The notes under the pieces: model-generated | Database searches by the model: none | The model's input: only the letters and a program-made list of their open reading frames with translations | Told to the model about the DNA's origin: nothing | Shown here: in pieces, positions 25,304 to 34,057 of the stretch | Position numbering within the stretch: position 1 is the stretch's first letter | How the letters are laid out: each line of letters begins with the position of its first letter | Position numbers and translations under genes: made by a program | From: Actinomycetes bacterium | GTDB lineage: Bacteria; Actinomycetota; Actinomycetes; Propionibacteriales; Propionibacteriaceae | Length of the DNA stretch: 64,000 nucleotides | Direction: 5' to 3' | NCBI GenBank assembly: GCA_023443125.1 | Contig: JAEZVO010000068.1 | Span: 1-64,000 of the forward strand

Positions 25304-25521
25304 GACCACGCGTCCGCCATGACTTCATCGTCGCCCAGATCCTGCAACAGCTGCGTCATGGTTTCCAGGTCTTCCACTGCGACCGGCGTTGAGCATCGGC
25401 GAGCCTGCTGCTGGAGCTGTCTGCGCAAGAAGTCAGCGCGCGAAAGCCCCGCTCGCCGGGCTTGCTCATCCAACAGTTCGAGGTCTTCTTGCGGAATGTC
25501 GCGAATCAACACGTTGGGCAT
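25300..25521 (-). CDS. vapB: Antitoxin of the VapBC pair
   Basis: The 73-aa protein starts MPNVLIRDIPQEDLELLDEQ, a FitA/ribbon-helix-helix DNA-binding N terminus, followed by ARRAGLSRADFLRRQLQQQ. Its acidic C-terminal tail wraps VapC in known pairs. AGGAGG five bases before ATG 25521 decides the start over GTG 25527. A perfect palindrome lies 12 bases upstream and is the likely autoregulatory operator. Confidence 0.88.
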   Translation of the reverse strand: MPNVLIRDIPQEDLELLDEQARRAGLSRADFLRRQLQQQARRCSTPVAVEDLETMTQLLQDLGDDEVMADAWS

Positions 25522-25533
25522 GTCCACCTCCTG

Positions 25534-25553
25534 CTGATATCAAACGATATCAG
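25534..25553. promoter_or_regulatory. Palindromic operator of vapBC
   Basis: CTGATATC-AAAC-GATATCAG is a perfect 8-bp inverted repeat with a 4-base centre. It lies just upstream of the vapB ribosome-binding site, where VapBC complexes normally bind. Confidence 0.75.
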
Positions 25554-25565
25554 GCATCGTGGCGA

Positions 25566-25673
25566 GGTCTTGGGCATCGCCGCATCAGCCGCCATGACAA
25601 GGTGCCGCACTGTCTCGGACAACGACCACTCCTCGCTGACCTGCTCATCCATCGAGCCGGACAAATCACGAGC
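25566..25673 (-). pseudogene. Scrap of a DinB-like (MDMPI-type) coding sequence
   Basis: One minus-strand frame reads DEQVSEEWSLSETVRHLVMA, which closely resembles the EWS-ETLRHLVFATD helix of actinobacterial DinB-superfamily proteins. No start, stop or rest of the gene is present, and it runs into the vapBC control region. It is probably a decayed remnant; chance similarity is possible. Confidence 0.35.
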
Positions 25674-25895
25674 TCTCCTATCGGGAGGCTTGTCGAAACT
25701 TGCCTCGGCGACTGGGTTGCTTAGGGCCCCAACGCCGTGATCGGCACGACGCAGACGCCATCGGGACGCCGGTATGTGTATCGACCGCCTGTCACGACAA
25801 TGAGATCGATAATCCGTCACAACTGAAATCGATACTTCGTCAATTCCCGAACTGGCGACTACCACCAGGGCAACCCCTGGGAGCCCAAGTCATCA

Positions 25896-25941
25896 CAAAA
25901 TGGAGAATGCCCCGCCTGGTGGCGGGGCATTCTCCATTTTG
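25896..25941. terminator. Perfect 21-bp stem-loop, bidirectional terminator
   Basis: The arms at 25896-25916 and 25921-25941 are fully complementary (core AATGCCCCGCC/GGCGGGGCATT) with a TGGT loop. They end in A-rich and T-rich flanks (CAAAATGG / CCATTTTG). It lies ten bases beyond the 3' end of tRNA-Val and would end its transcript. Confidence 0.85.
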
Positions 25942-25951
25942 GCATCTGACG

Positions 25952-26025
25952 TGGGCGCAGAGGGACTCGAACCCCCGACTCCCTGCTTGTAAGGCAGGTG
26001 CTCTAACCAACTGAGCTATGCGCCC
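25952..26025 (-). tRNA. tRNA-Val (anticodon TAC)
   Basis: The acceptor stem is GGGCGCA/TGCGCCC with discriminator A. The anticodon stem CCTGC/GCAGG has loop CTTACAA, giving anticodon TAC for GTA codons. The T arm contains GGGTTCGAGTCCC. CCA is not encoded. It marks one edge of an accessory patch. Confidence 0.95.
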
Positions 26026-26132
26026 GGAACCGAGCACACTCTAGTGCCTCTTACGCCGCCTCGCCACTCGTCGGCTTTAGCTCCTTGCGGCAAGGCAGTA
26101 GCCTTGCCGAGGTGACGTCGAGAGGAAGGCAC

Positions 26133-26906
26133 ATGGACGAGGAGCCGCGCGGCCCGCGTAGGGCCTTGCCCGATTCCTTCGACGACGAACGCCCCCCGCG
26201 CGCTGGTGGCGCACGTCGGGCACTCCCCGACGACGCCAGCGATCATCCCGACGACCGTCGAGCCCTCGTCGCAATCATCATGGCCGTGGTGCTCCTACTT
26301 GTGGTGGGCGGCGCATACCTGCTCTTTGGCATCCGGAATGGCGCCGAGCCCGATCCGGAGCCGCAGCCTTCTGAACGAACGCAGCCGGGTCCGTCGACGC
26401 CCAGCTCCTCCCCCACGCAAGAACCACCCGGAGTGGAAGAGGTGGTAGGCGACGCCGCCATCACGCTCCCTCATGACTGGGAGCTGTATTACGACGAGCT
26501 CACCGAGGGTGATCGTCGGCTCATTCGCGCCAAAGACGCGACGGGGAACGTACGCATCCAGGTGGCGACGCTGACATCCATCGACGAGGACATCGCAGCC
26601 GCCTGCAGCCTGCTCGTCGCAGACCAGAGCACCGACTACACCGTCGACTTTCGGATCGAGCCCCAGCCGGTGGCAGTTTCGGGAGAAGCACACGCCGTCG
26701 TGTGCGGCTACGTCGGGGCGAAGGAACAGGACGAAGCCACCAGCGTACGGTTCACGCTCATTCAGCGTGATTCCGACGAACACACCCTCGTGGTGCGCAT
26801 GACCCGCCCGCAAGCGTCGAACGCCTCAAGCGACGCTTTGACGGATGCGGCAGCGATGACCTGCGAAGCTTCGCGAACCTTCAAGCACCCACTCGCGTTG
26901 TGCTGA
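26133..26906 (+). CDS. Single-pass membrane protein with extracytoplasmic domain, unknown
   Basis: The 257-aa product has a charged cytosolic N terminus (residues 1-48, rich in Arg/Asp/Pro). One membrane helix is at about 49-72 (LVAIIMAVVLLLVVGGAYLL), then a Pro/Ser-rich spacer, then a folded outer domain from about 105. That domain starts ITLPHDWELYYDELTEGDRR and holds three cysteines (ACSLL, VVCGYVG, MTCEASR). No family is recognised. GAGGAAGG precedes ATG 26133. It ends one base from the convergent phosphofructokinase gene. Confidence 0.65.
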   Translation: MDEEPRGPRRALPDSFDDERPPRAGGARRALPDDASDHPDDRRALVAIIMAVVLLLVVGGAYLLFGIRNGAEPDPEPQPSERTQPGPSTPSSSPTQEPPGVEEVVGDAAITLPHDWELYYDELTEGDRRLIRAKDATGNVRIQVATLTSIDEDIAAACSLLVADQSTDYTVDFRIEPQPVAVSGEAHAVVCGYVGAKEQDEATSVRFTLIQRDSDEHTLVVRMTRPQASNASSDALTDAAAMTCEASRTFKHPLALC

Positions 26907-26907
26907 A

Positions 26908-29133
26908 TTAGCCCTCCGGCTGCCCCGGGTGGCGCGTGAGGTGGTCCGCAACGGACCTCAGCTTCCACCACCATTGCTCGTACGGGCGCTGGTTCTCCCA
27001 GTCCATGCCCTCCAACACGCGCCGTGCGGGCGCCATAATCCCGTCGACGCCGCTCTCGGCCGCAGCGTATTCCGTCTTGCCCTGTTGCAGTTGATCGTCG
27101 AGCCAGGCGACGGCGTGGTAGGCCAGCCGGGTAGCGTTCACTCGGTCGAACGGCGACGGTACCCCGCCTTGCTGAATATGTCCGACGATGGCCTGCCGCA
27201 CCGAGAACAACCCGTGGCCTTCCGCCTCAAACATCTTCGCGATGACGTCGGAGGTGTAGTGCTCGCTGGTCTCTTCGCCCATCACAGCCAGGTAGAACGT
27301 GCGCCCGGTTTCGAATGCATCGACGAGCGCGTCGATATCTTCAGCGAGTTGCTGCAGCGACACTCCCGTCTCGGGCAGATATGACTTCTCGGCACCGCCC
27401 GCGATGCCGCCCATGAGCGGCAGGAATCCACAGGTGCGCCCCATCGTCTCGACGACGAACGCACGTTTGCTCGCCGATGCCGACATGCGCACCATATCGA
27501 TGGAGTCCACGACGGTGTTGAGCGCCGTATCCGAGCCCACGGCCATGTTCCATGACGGCAAGTTGTTATCGATCGATGCGGGAAGGAGCGCGATCGGAAT
27601 GTTGAACGCCGGATAACGGTGGCGTTCCCGCTCCATCATGTTGACCGTCGCGTAGGCGTGGAAGCCGCCCGAAATAAGCAGCGCATCGATCGCGTGCTCC
27701 TCGAGCTGACGCGCCATCGGATACAGATCGGCCTCCGTCGGAACGTACCGCCTGGTGCCGAACTGAGCGCCGCCGAGGTGAGCCATGCCCTCGACGTCAT
27801 TCCAGTGCACCTCTCCGATCTTGCCCGAGATCAGCCCCGGAATGCCGCCGCGAATGGCGAACATCGAGTAGCCAAGATCGAGACCAGTCCGCACAGCGAC
27901 ACGGTCAATCTGATTCATGCCCGGGGCCAATGCGCCGGCATGCATGACAGCGATGCGCTTGCCTCGAAGCTCGGTGACAGTAGGTTCCGCCTCGATGAGC
28001 GTGCGATAGATGTCGATCATCGTCGCAAACCCGGGCCCACGGCTCGCAATCGCGCGAGCATAGTCGCCCTCACGCACATAGTCGGCGATCGCACGGGTGG
28101 CGACGACGTCGTCCATCAAATGGCGCCGCACCACCTTGTCGCCCTGCACCCCGATGAGCACAGGCTCGGCATCCTCGTCGAGCTCAAGCACCGCCTGTAC
28201 GGCCTCCACGCCACAAGCGGAGGCCATCCAGCGGTCATACGCCGACGGCTTCCCGCCACGCTGTACGTGCCCGAGGATGGTGATGCGGGGTTGCTCCCCG
28301 GTGCGTTCCGCGATGACCTGCTGAATGCGCTGCGCAGAGATGCGTTCTCCGGCGCGGTCTTTGGCCCCTTCCGCGACGACGATGATCGAGTTGCGTCTCC
28401 CAGCCGACCGGGCGCGTTCCAGCACCTGCATCATGCGGTCTTCCCAGCCGTCTCGGGGCGGGCTTTCAGGCAGGAAGGTGTAGTCGGCGCCACCCGAGAT
28501 GGTGGTCATGAGCGCGAGATAGCCGCAGTTGCGTCCCATCACCTCGATGATGAACGTGCGGCGGTGCGACTCCGCCGTCGCAGAAATCGCGTCGATGGCC
28601 TCGGTGATGCGGTGCATGGCGGAATCGGTGCCGACGGTCATGTCGGTGCCCACCATGTCGTTGTCGATGGAGCCGACGATGCCCGCCATGCGCAGATGAC
28701 GATGCCGATCGGCCAGCTCCTGATCGATCTCGCCAGTGGTCACTAGCGAATCAAGCATGTCCGACCAACCCAGCTTGAGCTCACGGGCGCCGGTGAGGGA
28801 GCCGTCGCCACCGATCACGATCAAGCGATCAATCCCGTGGGTGACGAGGTTCTTCACCACCTGGCGCTGCCCGGCTTCCGTGCGCATCTCGGTGCAGCGC
28901 GCCGTACCAATGACCGTGCCGCCCTTACCCAGGATGCCGGAGACGTCGCGCCAATGCATGCGCGTGATGTGCTCGCCACCCTCATAGGCGCCCTGCCAGC
29001 CCTCGCGGATGGAGAATACTTCCACACCCTCGCGAATGGCGGCCCGCGTGATGGCACGCACCGCAGCATTCATGCCCTGCGCGTCCCCTCCTGACGTCAG
29101 TACACCAATACGGGGAGCGCAGGGAGCATTCAC
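26908..29133 (-). CDS. 6-phosphofructokinase, tandem two-domain form
   Basis: Phosphorylates fructose-6-phosphate in glycolysis. At 741 aa it is twice the usual bacterial size and carries two PFK domains. Domain 1 (about 8-375) is canonical: TSGGDAQGMNAA for ATP, GGDGSLTGA (Gly rather than Asp after GGD, the ATP-using type) and GSIDND for catalysis. Domain 2 (about 390-730) keeps GMNQ and SIDNN but has lost the GGD ATP loop (HAGALAPGMN) and the second catalytic-loop Asp. The C-terminal half thus looks regulatory, as in eukaryotic PFK. It starts with GTG overlapping the DUF3052 stop (GTGA). Confidence 0.9.
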   Translation of the reverse strand: MNAPCAPRIGVLTSGGDAQGMNAAVRAITRAAIREGVEVFSIREGWQGAYEGGEHITRMHWRDVSGILGKGGTVIGTARCTEMRTEAGQRQVVKNLVTHGIDRLIVIGGDGSLTGARELKLGWSDMLDSLVTTGEIDQELADRHRHLRMAGIVGSIDNDMVGTDMTVGTDSAMHRITEAIDAISATAESHRRTFIIEVMGRNCGYLALMTTISGGADYTFLPESPPRDGWEDRMMQVLERARSAGRRNSIIVVAEGAKDRAGERISAQRIQQVIAERTGEQPRITILGHVQRGGKPSAYDRWMASACGVEAVQAVLELDEDAEPVLIGVQGDKVVRRHLMDDVVATRAIADYVREGDYARAIASRGPGFATMIDIYRTLIEAEPTVTELRGKRIAVMHAGALAPGMNQIDRVAVRTGLDLGYSMFAIRGGIPGLISGKIGEVHWNDVEGMAHLGGAQFGTRRYVPTEADLYPMARQLEEHAIDALLISGGFHAYATVNMMERERHRYPAFNIPIALLPASIDNNLPSWNMAVGSDTALNTVVDSIDMVRMSASASKRAFVVETMGRTCGFLPLMGGIAGGAEKSYLPETGVSLQQLAEDIDALVDAFETGRTFYLAVMGEETSEHYTSDVIAKMFEAEGHGLFSVRQAIVGHIQQGGVPSPFDRVNATRLAYHAVAWLDDQLQQGKTEYAAAESGVDGIMAPARRVLEGMDWENQRPYEQWWWKLRSVADHLTRHPGQPEG

Positions 29134-29564
29134 TTGCGGCTACCCTTCGGTCGAACCACCTTCGTGGCAAGCCAGTCTTCGGCGACGTTCGCCGTCGACG
29201 TGAGGCTCAGTCCTGCGATGGTCACGCCTTCCTGGACGGAGGCCGCGTCGATGTACCCCTGACGGCCAACCTTGGGGGTCAGCAACCAGATGTAACCGTC
29301 GTCGGCCAAATCTGGCATTGCATCGACGAGGCCGTCGACGACGTCACCGTCGTCGTCGCGCCACCAGAGAATAACGACGTCGACAGCTTCGAGGGCTTCC
29401 TCAACCATGTCGGCGTCAATGATGTCCATGATGTCGTCACGAAGATCTTGGTCGACATCCTCGTCCCAGCCGAGTTCTTGGACAACCATGTCGGTGTTCA
29501 GCCCCAGCAGCTCTGCGCCGGTGACTGTTTCGGATCTGTGCTCCTTGCCTTTTGTGATAGCCAC
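29130..29564 (-). CDS. DUF3052 family protein
   Basis: An acidic 144-aa cytosolic protein of an actinobacterial family, recognised by KGKEHRSETVTGAELLGL, VVQELGWDEDVDQDLRDDI and VVILWWRDDDGDVVDGLVD. The function is not established, and family members often lie beside aceE, as here. GTG 29564 is chosen because upstream codons are unlike homologues; AGGGG is close behind it. Its stop overlaps the phosphofructokinase start, so both may be made from one transcript. Confidence 0.8.
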   Translation of the reverse strand: MAITKGKEHRSETVTGAELLGLNTDMVVQELGWDEDVDQDLRDDIMDIIDADMVEEALEAVDVVILWWRDDDGDVVDGLVDAMPDLADDGYIWLLTPKVGRQGYIDAASVQEGVTIAGLSLTSTANVAEDWLATKVVRPKGSRK

Positions 29565-29697
29565 GCCCCTAGCCTGCCAGATGACGAGGCCGGCTTCCAT
29601 CACCCCACCCGAAAAGGGAGATTTAGGGCACGCTGCGACGCACGAGGGGCCAACCCATCACAGTGGGCGGCCCCTCGAACTGCTCGCAGATGCGCGC

Positions 29698-32451
29698 TCA
29701 GGCGTCTCCGCCGGCGTTACCAGATTCGCCGGCCGTGACATCTTGGATCCGGTACTGCTCCGCAGCGCGCTGTGGCCAGTCGGCAGGTACCTCGCCCGCA
29801 GCGGCAAGACGCTGCAGCACGCGTACCGCGATGGAGGGACCGTCGATGTTGAAGTAGCGACGAGCTGCCGCACGCGTATCGGAGAATCCGAACTCGTCGC
29901 AGCCGAGCACGGAGTAGTCGCGAGGCACCCAGGGCCGGATCAGGTCGGGCAGCATCGTCGAGAAGTCAGTGCTGGCCACGATCGGACCCTTGGTGTCGGC
30001 GAGCTTCTGCTCCACCCAGGTGCGCTCGTTGTTGCTGGGATCGTTGAACTTCTTCTTGTCCAGCTCCATGCCTTCGCGACGCAGCTCGCCCCACGACGTG
30101 ACCGACCAGACGTCGGCGACAACACCGAAATCGCGCTTCAACAACTCCTGCGCTTCGAGACCCCACGGAGCCGCGACGCCGGAGACGAGAATCTGGGCGC
30201 GACGTGCGTTCTCATCGACCCCATCGAAGTTGCCGGGGTTCAGCAGGTACATGCCGCGCAGGACGCCTTCGACGTCGAGGTTCTCGGGCTCCTTAGGCTG
30301 TTGGATGGGCTCGTTGTACACCGTGAGGTAGTACATGATGTTTTCGGGGTTCTCCCCGTACATGCGCTCCAGGCCCTTGCGCACAATGTGTGCCGTCTCG
30401 TACGAGTAGGCCGGGTCGTAGGCGACGACCGCCGGGTTCGTGGCCGCGAGCAGCGGGGAATGGCCGTCCATGTGCTGCGTGCCCTCACCGGTCAGCGTGG
30501 TGCGTCCCGCCGTCGCGCCGATCAGGAAGCCGCGGGCGAGTTGGTCGGCGGCAGCCCACATGGCGTCGCCGGTGCGCTGGAAGCCGAACATGGAGTAGAA
30601 CACGTAGATCGGCACCATGGGCTCGTTGTGCGTGGCGTACGAGCTGCCGGCTGCGGTGAAGGCCGCGACGGAGCCTGCTTCGTTGATGCCGGTGTGGAGG
30701 ATCTGGCCGTCCTTCGCTTCTCGGTAGCTGAGGAACAGCTCGTGGTCAACCGGCACGTAGTTCTGGCCGTGCGGGTTGTAGATCTTGATCGTCGGGAAGA
30801 AGGCGTCCATGCCGAAGGTGCGCGCCTCGTCGGGGATGATGGGCACGACGCGCGACGCGAATTCCTTGTCTCGCATGAGGTCCTTGAGCAGGCGGACGAA
30901 CGCCATGGTCGTCGCCACTTCCTGCTTGCCCGAACCCTTGCGGGCGGCTTCGTAGGCCTTGTCGCCAGGCAAGGAGATGAATTTGCGGTCGCCGCGACGC
31001 TCAGGCAGGTAGCCGCCCAGCTCGCGACGCCGCTCCTGGAGGTACTTGATGCGGTCGTCGTCCTGGCCGGGGTGGTAGTACGGCGGCAGGTACGGGTCGG
31101 ATTCGAGCTGCTCGTCGGAGATGGGCAGCTGCACCCGGTCGCGGAGATTCTTGAGATCGTCCAGCGCCAGCTTCTTCATCTGGTGCGTAGCGTTACGGCC
31201 AGCGAAGTGCTTACCTAGGAAGTAGCCCTTAATGGTGTGGGCGAGGATCACCGTCGGTGCGCCGGTGAACTCGGTGGCAGCCTTGTAGGCCGCGTACACC
31301 TTCTGGTAGTCATGGCCGCCGCGTGAGAGGCGCCACACGTCCTCGTCGCTCCAATCCTTCACCATCGCGGCGGTGCGAGGATCGCGCTCGAAGAAGTGCT
31401 TGCGCACGTAGGCGCCGTCGTTGGCCTTGAAGGTCTGGAAGTCGCCGTCGGTGACGGAGTTCATGAGGTTGAGTAGGGCGCCGTCGGTGTCGCCCGCGAG
31501 CAGCGGATCCCATCCGCGCCCCCAGACCACCTTGATGACGTTCCAGCCCGCGCCGCGGAAATAGGCCTCAAGCTCCTGGATGATCTTGCCGTTACCGCGC
31601 ACGGGGCCGTCAAGGCGCTGCAAGTTGCAGTTCACGACGAAGGTGAGGTTGTCGAGTTCCTCGTTGGCGGCCAGCTGCAGTGCGCCGCGCGACTCGGGCT
31701 CGTCCATCTCGCCGTCGCCAAGGAAAGCCCAGACGTGCTGCTGCGACGTGTCCTTGATGCCGCGGTTGTGCAGGTAACGGTTGAACTGCGCCTGATAGAT
31801 GGCGTTGATGGGGCCCAGGCCCATGGACACCGTCGGGAACTCCCAGAAGTCGGGCTTCTGGCGCGGGTGCGGGTACGAAGGCAGGCCGCGCAGTTCACCG
31901 TCGACGTAGTGCGAGTGCTCCTGACGGAAGCCGTCGAGGTCGTCCTCGGTGAGGCGTCCGGCGAGGTAGGCGCGCGCATACATGCCCGGGCTCGCGTGAC
32001 CCTGGAAGTAAATCTGGTCGCCGCCGCCCGGGTGATCCTTGCCGCGGAAGAAGTGGTTGAAACCAACCTCGTACAGCGTCGCCGACGACGCGAATGACGA
32101 GATGTGTCCGCCCACACCGATGCCGGGGCGCTGCGCGCGGTGCACCATGATGGCCGAGTTCCAGCGAAGGAGGCGACGAATGCCGCGCTCGAGATCTTCG
32201 TCGCCGGGGAATTCTGGTTCCTTGTCGGCGGGGATGGTGTTGACGTAGTCCGTACCGACGAGCGACGGCACGCCGATCTGGCTCTCACGTGCACGTTCGA
32301 GCAGTTTCAGCATCACGTACCGGGCCCGGTTGCGCCCGCCGTGCTCAATGACGGCATCGAGTGATTCCAGCCACTCCGCAGTTTCTTCAATGTCGGAGTC
32401 GGGCAGGTTCGTGGGTAGACCGTTGATGATCGGTCCTACATCGTGCGTCAC
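29698..32451 (-). CDS. aceE: Pyruvate dehydrogenase E1 component, homodimeric
   Basis: The ThDP-dependent decarboxylase that feeds pyruvate into acetyl-CoA, working with E2/E3 encoded elsewhere. The 917-aa length is usual. The ThDP motif begins in FLGDGEMDEPESRGALQLAA and ends in TFVVNCNLQRLDG (residues about 238-275). The GHVSSFASSATLYEVGFNHF-like N-terminal section and the C-terminal transketolase domain (RDYSVLGCDEFGFSDTR) are clear. It starts with GTG 32451, with AGAGAGGA seven bases upstream. A 102-base region separates it from the divergent acetyltransferase gene. Confidence 0.96.
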   Translation of the reverse strand: MTHDVGPIINGLPTNLPDSDIEETAEWLESLDAVIEHGGRNRARYVMLKLLERARESQIGVPSLVGTDYVNTIPADKEPEFPGDEDLERGIRRLLRWNSAIMVHRAQRPGIGVGGHISSFASSATLYEVGFNHFFRGKDHPGGGDQIYFQGHASPGMYARAYLAGRLTEDDLDGFRQEHSHYVDGELRGLPSYPHPRQKPDFWEFPTVSMGLGPINAIYQAQFNRYLHNRGIKDTSQQHVWAFLGDGEMDEPESRGALQLAANEELDNLTFVVNCNLQRLDGPVRGNGKIIQELEAYFRGAGWNVIKVVWGRGWDPLLAGDTDGALLNLMNSVTDGDFQTFKANDGAYVRKHFFERDPRTAAMVKDWSDEDVWRLSRGGHDYQKVYAAYKAATEFTGAPTVILAHTIKGYFLGKHFAGRNATHQMKKLALDDLKNLRDRVQLPISDEQLESDPYLPPYYHPGQDDDRIKYLQERRRELGGYLPERRGDRKFISLPGDKAYEAARKGSGKQEVATTMAFVRLLKDLMRDKEFASRVVPIIPDEARTFGMDAFFPTIKIYNPHGQNYVPVDHELFLSYREAKDGQILHTGINEAGSVAAFTAAGSSYATHNEPMVPIYVFYSMFGFQRTGDAMWAAADQLARGFLIGATAGRTTLTGEGTQHMDGHSPLLAATNPAVVAYDPAYSYETAHIVRKGLERMYGENPENIMYYLTVYNEPIQQPKEPENLDVEGVLRGMYLLNPGNFDGVDENARRAQILVSGVAAPWGLEAQELLKRDFGVVADVWSVTSWGELRREGMELDKKKFNDPSNNERTWVEQKLADTKGPIVASTDFSTMLPDLIRPWVPRDYSVLGCDEFGFSDTRAAARRYFNIDGPSIAVRVLQRLAAAGEVPADWPQRAAEQYRIQDVTAGESGNAGGDA

Positions 32452-32553
32452 GTTGAGTCCTCTCTACCGACGCAGCGGCGTCGTTCGCTACTTATCCACT
32501 CTCAGCGAGCCTAGCGTAATCCTCTGCGCAAACCGTCGCGTACGCTGACGTTT

Positions 32554-33051
32554 ATGGGGCTCGAGGTACGCGAAGCACACGTCGATGAATGGCAGCAGTA
32601 CAAATCGTTGCGTCTCGCGATGTTGAGCGATTCTCCGCGAGCCTTCGGCCACAGTCTGGATGAGGCGCGCACGCAGCCTGGCAAGTGGTGGCAGATTCGT
32701 ACGAGTTCCCAACTCATGCCTGATTCCGGCTGGTTCGTCGTAGCCGACGCCGACGAGTGGTTCGGGCAGATGCTCACGCGTGATTTTGGAGAACGCGCAT
32801 ATCTACTGGAGGTGTACCTCTCCCCCACGCTGCGCGGTACCGGCTGGGCCAACCAGCTACTTACCGAGGCCGAGCAATGGGCCAGCGCGCGTGGGCACCG
32901 TCGGTTGTGGCTGGATGTGAACGAGCAGCAGGTAGCTGCCCGCAGGTTCTACGAGCGCGAAGGATTCGTGGCGACGGGCGAGCGCCAGCCGCACGAATTG
33001 TTTCCTGACGACTACGAGCTCGAGATGGTCAAGGAGGTTCGCAGCTCGTAG
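32554..33051 (+). CDS. GNAT family N-acetyltransferase
   Basis: The 165-aa acetyl-CoA-dependent enzyme has the GNAT core. It opens VREAHVDEWQQYKSLRLAML. The beta-4 strand YLLEVYLSPTLRGTGWANQL includes the R/Q-x-x-G-x-G/A loop that binds CoA pyrophosphate. The end ARRFYEREGFVATGERQPH is typical. The acceptor is unknown. TACGCT lies seven bases before the ATG and no ribosome-binding site is seen, so the mRNA may be leaderless. Its last 40 bases overlap the convergent methyltransferase gene. Confidence 0.85.
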   Translation: MGLEVREAHVDEWQQYKSLRLAMLSDSPRAFGHSLDEARTQPGKWWQIRTSSQLMPDSGWFVVADADEWFGQMLTRDFGERAYLLEVYLSPTLRGTGWANQLLTEAEQWASARGHRRLWLDVNEQQVAARRFYEREGFVATGERQPHELFPDDYELEMVKEVRSS

Positions 33052-33821
33052 CAGAAGATCGACGCGGCTGCGGCAACGTTGAGGGAGTCGATACCGTCCG
33101 CCATCGGGATGCGTGCCCGGACGTCGGCCGCACGCTGCCACGCTTCCGGCAGACCATGGCCTTCGTTGCCGAGCACGACGGCGATCTTGCCGTCGCGAGG
33201 GACTTCGTCGAGGGTGACGGAGTCGTCGGCCAGTGTTGCCGCCACGAGGCGGAATCCCGCGTCCTGGATCCGCCGAAGGTCAGCCATGTCGTCATTCATG
33301 CGCCGCCACGGGAGCTGTAGCGCCGCACCCATCGATGCCTTGATGGCGCGGCGGTAGAGCGGGTCGGCGCATGTCTCGCTGACGACGACGCCTCCCCACC
33401 CCAGCGCTGCACCGATGCGCAACAGGGAGCCAACGTTCCAGTGGTCGACGAGGCCCTCAGCGACGATGATGCGGTCGGTGCGCAAGAGCGTTGCCCAGTC
33501 GACGGGGGCAGGGCGGTGGAATGTGGCGAGCGCCCCGCGGTGCACGTGGAAGCCGCTCACCTGTTCGATCAACTCCTCGGATGCGATGAAGCAGGGCGCG
33601 TCCGTGGCGGACAGCACATCGTCGAGTTTGGCACGCCACCGCTGCGTGAGCAGGAAGGCGCTGGGTGTGAGGCCCGCTTCCCAGGCGCGGTGGATGATCT
33701 TGTCGCCTTCTGCCACGAACAGCCCGCGTTCGGCCTCGAGTTTGGTTCGCAACTGCGAGTCACGCAGGCTCGCGAACTCGGCGAGGCGTGGGTCGTGGAC
33801 ATCGTCGACAGGGATGATCAT
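33012..33821 (-). CDS. TrmH/SpoU family RNA 2'-O-methyltransferase
   Basis: A SPOUT-fold enzyme that methylates a ribose in tRNA or rRNA with SAM. The 269-aa protein has the N-terminal substrate domain (DPRLAEFASLRDSQLRTK). The three SpoU motifs are NVGSLLRIGAALGWGGV, VVLGNEGHGLPEAW and DSLNVAAAASIFCYELR, the last pair forming the SAM knot. ATG 33821 is chosen as the domain start. The target base cannot be told from sequence. Its tail overlaps the GNAT gene tail-to-tail. Confidence 0.88.
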   Translation of the reverse strand: MIIPVDDVHDPRLAEFASLRDSQLRTKLEAERGLFVAEGDKIIHRAWEAGLTPSAFLLTQRWRAKLDDVLSATDAPCFIASEELIEQVSGFHVHRGALATFHRPAPVDWATLLRTDRIIVAEGLVDHWNVGSLLRIGAALGWGGVVVSETCADPLYRRAIKASMGAALQLPWRRMNDDMADLRRIQDAGFRLVAATLADDSVTLDEVPRDGKIAVVLGNEGHGLPEAWQRAADVRARIPMADGIDSLNVAAAASIFCYELRTSLTISSS

Positions 33822-33885
33822 GTGGCCCCACAGTACAACTCCGCCACATATGAGGGGCGCGGAGGACGGAGACCCCCGCAATCTT

Positions 33886-33960
33886 GACCGTTATCCTCCA
33901 CGTGCGCGATGTAGCCCCCTCATTCGAGCACTTCTTGGCCGCGTGTGGAGGATAACAGTC
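33886..33960. repeat. Long inverted repeat with 33-base loop in a divergent intergenic region
   Basis: The left arm (33886-33906, GACCGTTATCCTCCACGTGCG) pairs imperfectly with the right arm (33940-33960, CGCGTGTGGAGGATAACAGT and C). About 18 of 21 positions match. The loop holds GTAGCCCCCTCATT. It lies between divergent trmH and helicase starts, so it is not at a transcript end. A similar element with a shared loop core lies at 51405. Confidence 0.75.
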
Positions 33961-34057
33961 ATTTTTCGGCGATCACCGGCCCGCGTGCATGTGCAAAAAA
34001 GGCGAGTGAGCGAAGCGTATTGGGTGTGGTCAGTGGCGCGAGGTAGAGTTTCCAGCC

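Noticed and set aside
25952..26025. tRNA-Val as an attachment site of an integrated element
   Set aside because: No copy of its 3' end and no integrase gene were found in the flanking 3 kb.
29407..31218. 603-codon plus-strand frame opposite aceE and DUF3052
   Set aside because: It lies wholly antisense to two well-conserved genes and its Val/His/Arg-rich sequence is typical of antisense shadows.
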